Shown: piece after piece, positions 8,168-17,106 of the stretch
Layout: the number at the start of each line of letters is the position of its first letter
Numbering within the stretch: position 1 is the stretch's first letter
Origin: Gracilimonas mengyeensis
GTDB taxonomy: Bacteria > Bacteroidota > Rhodothermia > Balneolales > Balneolaceae
Direction: 5' to 3'
DNA: 64,000 nucleotides
Assembly (NCBI RefSeq): GCF_900182705.1
Contig: NZ_FXTP01000002.1
Location: forward strand, 1 to 64,000
The notes under the pieces: generated by a model
The model's database searches: none
Seen by the model: only the letters and a program-made list of their open reading frames with translations
What the model was told of the DNA's origin: nothing
Made by a program: the position numbers and the translations under genes

Positions 8168-9964
8168 TTGAGATTAGGAACCAAAATAATAATTGGCTTT
8201 ATCTGTATAAGCCTTTTGCTTGCCTTAATTGGTTTTATAACAAACCGGTTTACTTCTGACATCCGGGAAGAGCAAATGCGATATGTGAATGAAGCCTCTG
8301 AAGTTGTCATTTACACAGGGCAGATGGAGAGAAATCTCTTTCAAAGCCTCAATTTTCTAAACGGCATCCGTGAAGGACTGGAAGCCAATGTTGAGAATAC
8401 TACTTTTCAGGAATTACCCGCTGTATCTGAGCAAACCAAAAACTTTCAGCAAGAGCTTGTACATTTTGAGGAATCATTTGCAGCGTTAAAAGCGCTGCTA
8501 AATGAAAACGAAGAACTGCCGGAAGATCTGACTGAACTGTTAAAGAGCTATCAGGTATATAAATCTATAAGCCGGGAATGGTTGCAGCTGGGGACTGAAA
8601 ATTTTGAGCAGGCCAATGTAATGTTCATTAATTCCATTGAGCCCTATTTCAGGAATAACATCATTCCGGAAATCACAGACCTTAGAAGTTATGTGTTGAA
8701 TATTCAGGATCGCAGAAACCGATCGCTGGAAAATTCATTAGATAGAGCGGCTTTGGCTAATTTTCTGGCCACCCTTTTCTCTGTTCTCTTTGCCATCGCT
8801 CTTGCGGTATACATTTACCGTTCTATCGCCAATCCGCTTTCAAAGTTAAGCTTGGCGGCTAAAAAACTGGGGCAGGGAAATCTTAATGAGCGCATTGAAT
8901 ATCGCTCAAAAGATGAAATTGGAGAGTTGGCAGATGCTTTCAATTCTATGGCAGAGGGATTGCAGAATAAAACGGTTTCCATCACATATGTAGATAATAT
9001 CATAGAATCTATTCATGAAGCCCTTTTTGTAACCGACAACGACGGTATTTTGAAACGGGTTAATTCTGCCGCTGCACGGCTTACAGGTTATTTACCGGAA
9101 GAGATGATTGGAAAGCCAGCTAAAAAGTTTTATGAGTTAGATAAACGGAATAAACCTGATGATGAGGAAGCTGAAGAGTCGGGAACTTCGTACGAATATG
9201 CCCTAAAGAAGAAAGATAATACCAGTATACCGGTATTGTTTTCCGAGGCGCGGCTTAGAGACAGCCAGGGGGAGATGGTAGGTATGGTCTCCGTAGCCAG
9301 TGATATTTCTGAGCGTATTGAGCGCGAAAAAGAAATTCGCGAAAGCCTGAAAGAAAAAGAGGTGATGCTGGCAGAGATTCATCACCGGGTAAAAAATAAC
9401 CTGGCCGTAGTTTCCGGATTATTACAATTACAGAGCTTCAATGCCGAAGATAAAGAAGTACTCAAAGCCCTTACCGACAGCCAAACCAGGATTCAATCAA
9501 TAGCATTGGTGCATGAAATGCTTTATGAGAGTGAATCACTGGCCTATATCAAATACAATAAATACGTCAACGATCTGCTACAGGCTATCCAAAGTATGCA
9601 CCTCAACAGTTCTAATAATATTGACCTTGTAGCCGATGTAGACCCTATTTCCCTCTCAATCAACCAGGCTATACCCTGTTCATTGCTTATTAATGAACTG
9701 GTAGTAAATGCTTTTAAGCATGCTTTTGATGAAGGAAAGGAAGGGAAGATTTTTATTGATGTGAAAAAGAAAGAGAATAAAATAAGGGTTGCCATACGGG
9801 ATAACGGTATTGGGATTGATTCCACACGGTTTGAAGAGGCAACCAGCCTGGGAGCCACCCTGATAAAGACACTGTCACGTCAGCTAAAAGCTAAGTTTCA
9901 GGTAATAGATAGAAAAGAAAATCAAGGCAGTGAATTTTTTATTGAATTTGTTCATGATCAATAA
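8168..9964 (+). CDS. Membrane sensor histidine kinase (HAMP-PAS-HisKA_2)
   Basis: Two-component sensor. TM1 is at residues 5-27, an extracytoplasmic helical sensor region at about 30-195, TM2 at 196-218, HAMP at 219-268 (KDEIGELADAFNSMAEGL), PAS at 275-385, the phosphoacceptor box EIHHRVKNNL with His405/406, and an HATPase domain with NELVVNAFKHAF and DNGIGID. The box is of the HisKA_2 type. The start is TTG at 8168: no ATG occurs upstream in frame before a stop, and a later ATG (8276) would remove TM1. No response regulator gene is adjacent. The next gene, 113 bp on, is a SpoIIE-type phosphatase, suggesting a phosphatase/partner-switch output (inference). Confidence 0.88.
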   Translation: MRLGTKIIIGFICISLLLALIGFITNRFTSDIREEQMRYVNEASEVVIYTGQMERNLFQSLNFLNGIREGLEANVENTTFQELPAVSEQTKNFQQELVHFEESFAALKALLNENEELPEDLTELLKSYQVYKSISREWLQLGTENFEQANVMFINSIEPYFRNNIIPEITDLRSYVLNIQDRRNRSLENSLDRAALANFLATLFSVLFAIALAVYIYRSIANPLSKLSLAAKKLGQGNLNERIEYRSKDEIGELADAFNSMAEGLQNKTVSITYVDNIIESIHEALFVTDNDGILKRVNSAAARLTGYLPEEMIGKPAKKFYELDKRNKPDDEEAEESGTSYEYALKKKDNTSIPVLFSEARLRDSQGEMVGMVSVASDISERIEREKEIRESLKEKEVMLAEIHHRVKNNLAVVSGLLQLQSFNAEDKEVLKALTDSQTRIQSIALVHEMLYESESLAYIKYNKYVNDLLQAIQSMHLNSSNNIDLVADVDPISLSINQAIPCSLLINELVVNAFKHAFDEGKEGKIFIDVKKKENKIRVAIRDNGIGIDSTRFEEATSLGATLIKTLSRQLKAKFQVIDRKENQGSEFFIEFVHDQ

Positions 9965-10077
9965 AAAGTTATTGTTCCCGGCATATTTTTTAGGTATCAG
10001 GTAACAAAAAGGATAAACTCTTCGTACTTACTTCTGGTGCTTTAATTTTTAAAAAATAACAGGGCTACTTTTTTACG

Positions 10078-12627
10078 TTGATTGATAAACGCTCCTACAT
10101 ATTACTAACCATCGGTTTGGCGGGTATTCTGTGTTTTTTTGTCCTTCGCCCCCATATTGATTTTTTTGCGTCTGCACCTATTGCTGAAAGTAAAGCAACG
10201 GTAGAAGAGCGTATTCAGGACTTGGCACCGGGACTTGGTTTCTCAACCGATTCACTGGCCGTTGTTTCTATGCGTAAACAACACCAGAGTTTTTTCCAGG
10301 AGATATCCGGCAAGAAAAAGGAAGAACTAAGCATTGCCGATTTGAATAAACGGGGCGTACAACTTCATAGCTGGGAAAGCATTATTGGCGAGGCAGCTGG
10401 AAGTGAAGGCTATTATGCGACTACCGAACAGGTATTTGAATCTTCAGGTAGATTACGGCTGCTTACCGCAAACAACGGTCGTATTATCCGCATGGAAGCA
10501 CACCCCGAACAACCCAATCCTACCTTTATTCAGGGCGACTCTTTACTTACAATCGCAGAGTATGTGGTACAGCATTTATTTAATTACGAACTGGACAACT
10601 ACCGACTGAGCGAGCAGGATTTTTCGGATTCTACGGACCTGTCAAACTTAACGGATGGTCAAAGTTCCTATCAGTCATTGGGTGAAGAGGATGAGATAGA
10701 GTCTTTAAATATTATTTGGCGTAAAATTGCCTCGGCCGACAGTTCTGCTCCTGATGAAATTGCACTAAGTCTGAATCCGGTAGTAAGGGAAATTGATGAC
10801 CAGGATGGTTTTAGGACAGAATTTGGATTCAGCATAGAATCATTTGTTGCTAAAGACGATGTAGAGCCGGTAGACCTTGTTACAACCAGTGCCGGGCTGG
10901 AAGGCGAAAACATTGTATTTGTTACCCTGATGTTTGGGTCTGTATTTGTACTGTTCACCTTTATCATCATAGTAGGGGTGCGGAATATTTTTAAAGGAAA
11001 AGTAGAGTGGCGCCGGGCATTATTTATTTTGATTGCAACAGCCCTGGGTTTATACGGCTGGCGCACCCTCTTTTTTATTGATGCCTTTCAGCCCTTTTTG
11101 AGCAATCCGGGAATTTTTATCACCCATATCAATAATTTAGTATTTGCAATTATAGGGGGACTTTATGCCTCACTTGCCTACATCTGTTGGGAAGCACTGG
11201 CGCGAACACAAAAGCAAAGCCAGCTGGATGTAATCGATGCCTTATGGCAACGCAAATTCTTTTTAAGTGAGGCAGGGGCTGCTATCATAAATGGTCTGGC
11301 TTTCGGAGGGATCGCTATCGGCATCGTAACTTCTCTGGTCTTTTTTATGGATCAGATATTGATACAAACCGACAGTCAGTTTGGTTTTACCGAACCTTCC
11401 ATCACTTTTAAGTTATTTAGTATCAACTTGAATGCATGGACTACCACCTGGCTGGTAACCATAGCCCAGATTGGTTTTGTCTATTCCATCCTGAAGCATT
11501 GGATAAAGAAAGAATGGGTAGTGGGAATAGCAGCTATAGTTTTTTCAGGGATATTTATGACGGTGCTGGGACGTCTTATTGGTACCACCGGAAGCATCTA
11601 TCAGGATATGCTTATTTATACCGGTATAGCCGTGGTATTTGTGTATGCCATTCGCGAGTTCGGCTTGTTGAGCGTGATATCAGGTTTTTGGCTGTTTACT
11701 GTGTTTTTCATGGTATTGCCCTATTGGAATTCTCCTTCACTGGATGTGGCCTATGTAGGTTGGGGACAAATTATAGTTGTATTTGCGATCGTGGTTTATG
11801 CCGTAGCAGCTTATCGTTATGGTACAACCGTTTCGGAAGTGGGGGATTATATACCAGAGTATGAGGAGCGCATTGCACAGCACCTGCGGGTAGAAAAGGA
11901 GATTGAGATCGCCCGTGAAAGCCAGTATAAGTTAATGCCGTTGCAACCTCCTAAAGCCGATGGTATCGATGTGTATGGGTTTTTCCTGCCTTCTTTTGAA
12001 GTGGGGGGCGATTATTTTGATTATTTGGTGACCAACGATGAAAACGGTACGCCTAAAGCTTTGACGATGGCTGTGGTGGATGTATCAGGCAAGGCCATGC
12101 GTGCTGCAATGCCGGCAGTTTTTACCAGCGGTTTGTTACTGTCCAGGATGAAGCACGATTGCCCCGATGAAGTATTGACGGAGATTTCAGAACCTATTTT
12201 CCTTCGCACGGATAAACGAACATTTATAACCTGTGTGCTGGCCCGGTATGAGCTGGACAGCATGAAAATGAGTATTGCCAATGCCGGTCATTGTAGGCCT
12301 ATCCTGAAAAGAAACGGTATAGCTGAATACATTCATACCCCCGAACCTGCCTATCCCTTAGGCATTAAACAAGGCGTGAAGTACAAAACCGAAGAAATAG
12401 TACTTAAAAAAGGAGATTTCTTCCTGTTGTATTCTGATGGTTTACCTGAAGCGGTAAACGAAAAAGGAGAACGTTATGGTTTTGACCAGGTACCTCGTCT
12501 TATTGAATCTATAGACACCGACAACCTGACTGCAAATGAGATAGCTCAGGAAATTAAAAGAACGGTTCAAAAGTTCAGTAACTATCAATTGGCTGATGAT
12601 ACCACTATCATATGCCTGAAGGTTTAA
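10078..12627 (+). CDS. Membrane-bound SpoIIE/RsbU-type PP2C serine phosphatase
   Basis: 849 residues. TM1 at about 7-24 is followed by an extracytoplasmic region to about 275, then a polytopic block of about eight hydrophobic segments (280-575), a short coiled coil (EYEERIAQHLRVEKEIEIA), and the C-terminal SpoIIE phosphatase domain (about 615-849). Metal-binding acidic motifs are GGDYFDY, VVDVSGKAM and SDGLPEAVN. Such phosphatases dephosphorylate anti-anti-sigma factors in partner switching; no STAS or anti-sigma gene is in the window. The start is TTG at 10078, which keeps TM1. It follows the histidine kinase and precedes hflK. Confidence 0.86.
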   Translation: MIDKRSYILLTIGLAGILCFFVLRPHIDFFASAPIAESKATVEERIQDLAPGLGFSTDSLAVVSMRKQHQSFFQEISGKKKEELSIADLNKRGVQLHSWESIIGEAAGSEGYYATTEQVFESSGRLRLLTANNGRIIRMEAHPEQPNPTFIQGDSLLTIAEYVVQHLFNYELDNYRLSEQDFSDSTDLSNLTDGQSSYQSLGEEDEIESLNIIWRKIASADSSAPDEIALSLNPVVREIDDQDGFRTEFGFSIESFVAKDDVEPVDLVTTSAGLEGENIVFVTLMFGSVFVLFTFIIIVGVRNIFKGKVEWRRALFILIATALGLYGWRTLFFIDAFQPFLSNPGIFITHINNLVFAIIGGLYASLAYICWEALARTQKQSQLDVIDALWQRKFFLSEAGAAIINGLAFGGIAIGIVTSLVFFMDQILIQTDSQFGFTEPSITFKLFSINLNAWTTTWLVTIAQIGFVYSILKHWIKKEWVVGIAAIVFSGIFMTVLGRLIGTTGSIYQDMLIYTGIAVVFVYAIREFGLLSVISGFWLFTVFFMVLPYWNSPSLDVAYVGWGQIIVVFAIVVYAVAAYRYGTTVSEVGDYIPEYEERIAQHLRVEKEIEIARESQYKLMPLQPPKADGIDVYGFFLPSFEVGGDYFDYLVTNDENGTPKALTMAVVDVSGKAMRAAMPAVFTSGLLLSRMKHDCPDEVLTEISEPIFLRTDKRTFITCVLARYELDSMKMSIANAGHCRPILKRNGIAEYIHTPEPAYPLGIKQGVKYKTEEIVLKKGDFFLLYSDGLPEAVNEKGERYGFDQVPRLIESIDTDNLTANEIAQEIKRTVQKFSNYQLADDTTIICLKV

Positions 12628-12663
12628 GCAAAACTTTATTTTAAAAACAAGAGCACTGTAACG

Positions 12664-12718
12664 CTGCCATCCCAAAACACCATATTTTATGGTTGTAGAT
12701 TGGCAGTACTATGGTGTT
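12664..12718 (+). other. Candidate interleaved RNA structure ahead of hflK
   Basis: Two inverted repeats interleave: CTGCCA (12664-12669) with TGGCAG (12701-12706), and AACACCATA (12676-12684) with TATGGTGTT (12710-12718). The order A-B-A'-B' gives a pseudoknot or two exclusive folds. A third segment, TATGGTTGT (12688-12696), can also pair with B as a local hairpin. It lies between the phosphatase stop and hflK. Confidence 0.4.
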
Positions 12719-12752
12719 TCCCTCTCACAAAAAAGTAAATTAACGAATTAAT

Positions 12753-13766
12753 ATGGCTCAAGATCAAAATTTTGATTTTAATGTACCGCCTCAATTCGAG
12801 AAGATTACAAAAAATATCCGGGTGATTGTTATCGGATTGATTGTGCTGCTCGTTGGTTTTTCTACCTTTTTCACGGTAGATCCGGAAGAAGTTGGTGTAG
12901 TAGTGCGGTTAGGAAAATATGTTGAAACGGTTGAACCAGGGCTGAATTACAAAATACCCCTGATCGATCAGGTAGAAAAAGTACCTGTTGAACGGCAACT
13001 GAAACAAGAGTTTGGCTATCGTACCGTAAGTGCGGGCGTTGAATCTCAGTACCGAAAAGCAGGGTATGAAGATGAATCCTTAATGCTGACTGGAGATTTA
13101 AACCTGGCAGATGTAGAGTGGGTGGTTCAATACCGTATCTTTGATCCTTACAGTTATTTGTTCAAAGTCCGTAATGCTGAATCTACCCTCTCTGATATAT
13201 CTGAGGCAGCAATGCGACAGGTTGTTGGAGATCGAACGGTGAATGAGGTACTAACCGTAGGACGTGCTGAAGTTTCCATTCGGGCACAGGAACTCATCCA
13301 AGACTTGGTGACCGAATATGAACTTGGCATTACCATTGAGCAGGTTGTGCTGCAGGATATCAACCCGCCAAACCCGGTAAAACCTTCCTTTAACGCGGTG
13401 AATGAGGCTCAGCAGGAACGAGAAACCCTGATTAACCAGGCCAAAGCGGATTATAACCGGGTTATTCCGCGTGCCCGTGGACAGGCTGAAGAAACCATTC
13501 AGAGAGCCGAAGGTTATGCCTCTGAGCGCGTCAATAACGCTGAGGGTGAGGTTTCTCGATTTAATGATTTATATGCAGAGTATATAAAAGCGCCGGAAGT
13601 AACAAAGCGACGAATATTTTTAGAAACTATGGAAGAAGTTATCCCAAAAATGGGTAAAAAAATCATTACAGATCAGAACGGAAATAACGTATTGCCCCTG
13701 TTGCAAATGCAGTTAGAAGGTGCACAGCGTTCAGGTTCAACCCAAAACAATAACGGAGGCAACTAA
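12753..13766 (+). CDS. hflK: HflK, FtsH modulator (SPFH/band 7)
   Basis: Inner-membrane SPFH protein that with HflC forms a large cage around the FtsH protease and tunes membrane protein turnover. 337 residues: cytoplasmic N terminus, one TM at about 26-46 (VIVIGLIVLLVGFSTFF), the band 7 domain opening with DPEEVGVVVRLGKY, then a long coiled coil with EAQQERETLINQAKADYN. It lacks the Gly-rich N-terminal tail of E. coli HflK. Its stop TAA shares a base with the hflC start, indicating translational coupling. Confidence 0.93.
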   Translation: MAQDQNFDFNVPPQFEKITKNIRVIVIGLIVLLVGFSTFFTVDPEEVGVVVRLGKYVETVEPGLNYKIPLIDQVEKVPVERQLKQEFGYRTVSAGVESQYRKAGYEDESLMLTGDLNLADVEWVVQYRIFDPYSYLFKVRNAESTLSDISEAAMRQVVGDRTVNEVLTVGRAEVSIRAQELIQDLVTEYELGITIEQVVLQDINPPNPVKPSFNAVNEAQQERETLINQAKADYNRVIPRARGQAEETIQRAEGYASERVNNAEGEVSRFNDLYAEYIKAPEVTKRRIFLETMEEVIPKMGKKIITDQNGNNVLPLLQMQLEGAQRSGSTQNNNGGN

Positions 13767-14713
13767 TGAAACAGGCAAAAGGAATTATTGCAGCCGTTGT
13801 TGGAGTAGTCATTTTACTAACGGCCCTCGACGGATTTTATATAGTACATGAAACAGAGCAAGTTATAATCACCCAGTTTGGTGATCCGGTAGGGGATGCG
13901 GTGGTTGAACCAGGCTTAAAGTTTAAGATCCCCTTTGTCCAAAAAGCCAATTTTTTTGATAAGCGTTACTTGGAATGGGATGGCGACCGTAATCAAATAC
14001 CAACGCGTGATAAGAAGTTTATTTTTGTGGATTCATATGCCAGATGGCAGATAACCGATCCATTACAGTTTTATCAACGTTTGGGTAGCGAACGTGGTGC
14101 CCAATCGCGACTGGATGATATCCTGGATGGTGAAACCCGTAATGCCATTGCTGCACACGACCTGTTGGAGATTGTACGCTCCAGTAACCGTGAGCCGGAT
14201 ACTACCGGTGCATTGATGCTGGAAGTAGTGGAAGACTCGCTGGAAGACATTAACACCGGCAGGCAGCGAATTCAGGAAGACATTCAGAATTTAGGAAATC
14301 AACGAGCATCTGACCTCGGTATCGCCATTCTTGATTTTCGTATCAAACGCGTGAATTATGTGGAAGACGTACGCCGCACCGTTTACGACCGGATGATCTC
14401 AGAACGTAATCGCATCGCCGATGAATTCCGTTCGGAAGGTCAGGGTGAAGCCTCTCGTATTAATGGTGAGAAGGAGCGGGATCTTGCCCGTATTCAATCC
14501 GAAGCTTTCCGGGAAGCTGAGATTATCCGTGGAGAAGCCGATGCCCAGGCTGCAGCCATTTATAATTCTGCATACAACCGAAATGCCCAGGCACGAGAAC
14601 TGTATTCTTTTATACGTTCAATGAACGCATACAGTAAAACCCTGGACAAGGAAACCAATATCATCCTGTCAACCGATAGTGACTTTTTCCGTTATCTAAA
14701 TCGGATAGATTGA
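13766..14713 (+). CDS. hflC: HflC, FtsH modulator (SPFH/band 7)
   Basis: Partner of HflK in the FtsH-HflKC membrane complex. 315 residues with an N-terminal TM (IIAAVVGVVILLTALDGFYIV), a band 7 domain (ETEQVIITQFGDPVG), and the helical segment with ISERNRIADEFRSEGQGEA typical of HflC. The ATG overlaps the hflK stop by 1 base. A terminator follows 28 bp after the stop. Confidence 0.93.
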   Translation: MKQAKGIIAAVVGVVILLTALDGFYIVHETEQVIITQFGDPVGDAVVEPGLKFKIPFVQKANFFDKRYLEWDGDRNQIPTRDKKFIFVDSYARWQITDPLQFYQRLGSERGAQSRLDDILDGETRNAIAAHDLLEIVRSSNREPDTTGALMLEVVEDSLEDINTGRQRIQEDIQNLGNQRASDLGIAILDFRIKRVNYVEDVRRTVYDRMISERNRIADEFRSEGQGEASRINGEKERDLARIQSEAFREAEIIRGEADAQAAAIYNSAYNRNAQARELYSFIRSMNAYSKTLDKETNIILSTDSDFFRYLNRID

Positions 14714-14741
14714 TCAGGGTTTGAAAAGCATAAATTGTGTG

Positions 14742-14769
14742 AGGCGGGCCAGATGGTCCGCCTTTTTTT
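14742..14769 (+). terminator. Intrinsic terminator after hflKC
   Basis: The 9-bp stem AGGCGGGCC / GGTCCGCCT (one G-T pair, loop AGAT) is followed by seven T. It lies between hflC and the convergent recQ gene. Confidence 0.88.
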
Positions 14770-14793
14770 ATGTGAACAGGTTTTGAGTGAAAG

Positions 14794-17022
14794 CTAATGC
14801 ACGCTTTCCTTGTCACTTAAAAGGTAATACAGTTTTACGATCCTGATTTCCTGGTAGGATACCTGTTGGTCCGTGGCTTCATAAACAGGCCGCAATACGG
14901 ATGTACCAAGTTCTTCGAAAGCTTTTTGAACTTCTTTGAATTGGCTGTTTTTTAAAGAAGAAGTTTCCCGGATACGATCAGCGGGGAGTTTGTATCCGGC
15001 CTGCACATATTTGGTGAGATTAGAAATTACTGTTGATTCTTTAACCCCGAAAGTATCAGCAATTTCATTGACAGACCTGCCTTCTTTAAACAAGCTGGCT
15101 ACCTGGAAAGGTCGGCTATTTTTGCTCAATGTTTTCTTTTTGGGATAAGCCATTTTTCCGGCGTTTTTGGCGCGTTCTTTTAGTCCATGATGTTTGCAAT
15201 ATTCATGTATCACCCCTAAAAAATCTTCGCCGTAAGAATTGTGCTTTTTGTTGCCTACCCCGTGGATGCTCAACAATGCCTGGCTGGATTGCGGATAATA
15301 ATAAGCCATCTCAATCAGGGTGGTATCTTCAAAAATTATGTAAGGAGGCAGCGAGTATTTTCGGGCTAGTTCCGTACGTTTTTCCCTGAGCAGCTGGAAC
15401 AACTCCCGGTCATAATCCAGTGCTTCGATATCAGTTTTTGAAGTCTTAATAGTTTTTTTCTTGTCAGGCTCCTTAATCACTCCAAACACTTCTTTATTTC
15501 CCTTAAGGATGTCCACCGCTTTCGGAGCAAGCTTCAGGCTTTTGTGTTCTATATCCCGCACAATGATATCTTGCTTCATAAGCTCACGGTACAACTGTTT
15601 CCACTCCTTTCGGCTGAACTCTTTTCCAATGCCGTAGGTCGAAAGTTTATCGTGGTGATTATACAGGATGTCTTTTCGCCGGGAACCCACTAAAATGTCT
15701 TTGATGTGATGAAAGCCAAAACGCTGATCCGTACGCACCATGGTAGAGAGAAATTTTTGAGCCGGTATGGTGATATCGACCTGCTCGGGTGCTTCGCCGG
15801 TACAGATATCGCACATACCACAGTTTTCTTCCTCGAAAGTTTCCCCAAAATAATCCAGCAGCTTAATTCGCCGGCACTTGTGCGTTTCCACGAAATTCAT
15901 CAGCTGCTGCAGGTGCTGCTCGGCAACCTTTTGTTCTTCCAGTGGTTTTTGATCAATGAAATAGCGGATTTTGTTGGCATCGCTGTAACTGAACAAAAAC
16001 AGGCAATGCGATTGCAAGCCATCCCGTCCCGCACGGCCAATTTGCTGATAATACGACTCGATGTTTTTAGGCATATCATAATGAATCACAAAGCGTACAT
16101 CGGGTTTGTCAATTCCCATTCCGAAGGCAATAGTGGCCACGATGATGTCTGTTTCATCCCGGATAAAAGCTTCCTGATTTTCCATGCGCTCAGTCTCCGA
16201 AAGTCCGGCGTGATAGGGAAGGGCCGAAAAGCCGTTGGCCGTCAAATCCTCTGCCAGTTCGTTTACTTGCCGGCGAGAAAAACAATAGATAATGCCGGAC
16301 TGATCCTCATGTTTTTGCAAAAACCGGATAGTCTGATCCAGCGGACTGTTTTTATTAACAATGTCCAAATACAAGTTCTTGCGATCAAAGCTGGCTACGT
16401 AGATATTGGCTTCACGCAGGCCCAGAGAGTCCGCTATATCCTGCTGAACCCGCGGAGTGGCCGTAGCGGTTAAGCCGAGATACACCGCATCGGTAAAGCG
16501 GTTTTTGACCTCCGACAATTGCCGGTACTCCGGCCTGAAATCGTGCCCCCATTCCGAAATACAATGGGCTTCATCAATGGCGAAGCAATCAACTTGCAGC
16601 CCGGATAGTAAATGCAGGATATTGCGCTTTAAAAGAGTTTCGGGGGCCAGGTACAGCAAATCAAGCTGGTTGCGACGGATGTCATCCAGAGTGGATTGAT
16701 AGTCTTCCGGACTAAGAGAACTGTTGAGATAAGAAGCGGAGATTCCATAAGCCGTTAACTTATCCACCTGATCTTTCATTAGCGAGATCAGGGGAGATAC
16801 GACGATAGTGAGGCCGTCAAATAGGAGCGCAGGGATTTGGTAGCATAGTGATTTACCTCCGCCGGTGGGCATGATGGCCAGGGTGTCTTTTTTAGCGAGG
16901 ATGCTTTCGATAATGTCCTGCTGCAGCGGCCGAAATTGCTTAAAGCCAAAGACTTGATGCAATACTTGTTCCGCTTGCTGAATATCGGGCATAGAAAGAG
17001 AGGGATTTTTGGTGGATTTCAT
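14794..17022 (-). CDS. recQ: ATP-dependent DNA helicase RecQ
   Basis: 3'-5' DNA helicase in recombination and repair. 742 residues. Walker A is MPTGGGKSLCYQIPAL near residue 53; the DEAH box is AIDEAHCISEWGHDFRPEY; motif VI is QQIGRAGRDG. The RQC zinc site has Cys residues in HKCRRI, ENCGMCDIC. A winged-helix follows, then an HRDC domain (about 520-590, with the helix pair near LLSIHGVGNKK), and a C-terminal helix-turn-helix-like domain (RSVNEIADTFGVKESTVISNL). This is the long RecQ layout. It is convergent with hflKC. Confidence 0.94.
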   Translation of the reverse strand: MKSTKNPSLSMPDIQQAEQVLHQVFGFKQFRPLQQDIIESILAKKDTLAIMPTGGGKSLCYQIPALLFDGLTIVVSPLISLMKDQVDKLTAYGISASYLNSSLSPEDYQSTLDDIRRNQLDLLYLAPETLLKRNILHLLSGLQVDCFAIDEAHCISEWGHDFRPEYRQLSEVKNRFTDAVYLGLTATATPRVQQDIADSLGLREANIYVASFDRKNLYLDIVNKNSPLDQTIRFLQKHEDQSGIIYCFSRRQVNELAEDLTANGFSALPYHAGLSETERMENQEAFIRDETDIIVATIAFGMGIDKPDVRFVIHYDMPKNIESYYQQIGRAGRDGLQSHCLFLFSYSDANKIRYFIDQKPLEEQKVAEQHLQQLMNFVETHKCRRIKLLDYFGETFEEENCGMCDICTGEAPEQVDITIPAQKFLSTMVRTDQRFGFHHIKDILVGSRRKDILYNHHDKLSTYGIGKEFSRKEWKQLYRELMKQDIIVRDIEHKSLKLAPKAVDILKGNKEVFGVIKEPDKKKTIKTSKTDIEALDYDRELFQLLREKRTELARKYSLPPYIIFEDTTLIEMAYYYPQSSQALLSIHGVGNKKHNSYGEDFLGVIHEYCKHHGLKERAKNAGKMAYPKKKTLSKNSRPFQVASLFKEGRSVNEIADTFGVKESTVISNLTKYVQAGYKLPADRIRETSSLKNSQFKEVQKAFEELGTSVLRPVYEATDQQVSYQEIRIVKLYYLLSDKESVH

Positions 17023-17106
17023 AAGCTTTTCTAAGGTAAGAGCTCTGAAATCCGAATTCCTTACAAATTTTCTGTAAAAGTGGAGGCTAAATATAAGCTT
17101 GTCTGG

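Noticed and set aside
15706-16473. 255-codon plus-strand frame inside recQ
   Set aside because: Antisense shadow of a gene with all RecQ motifs; the translation is low in recognisable structure.
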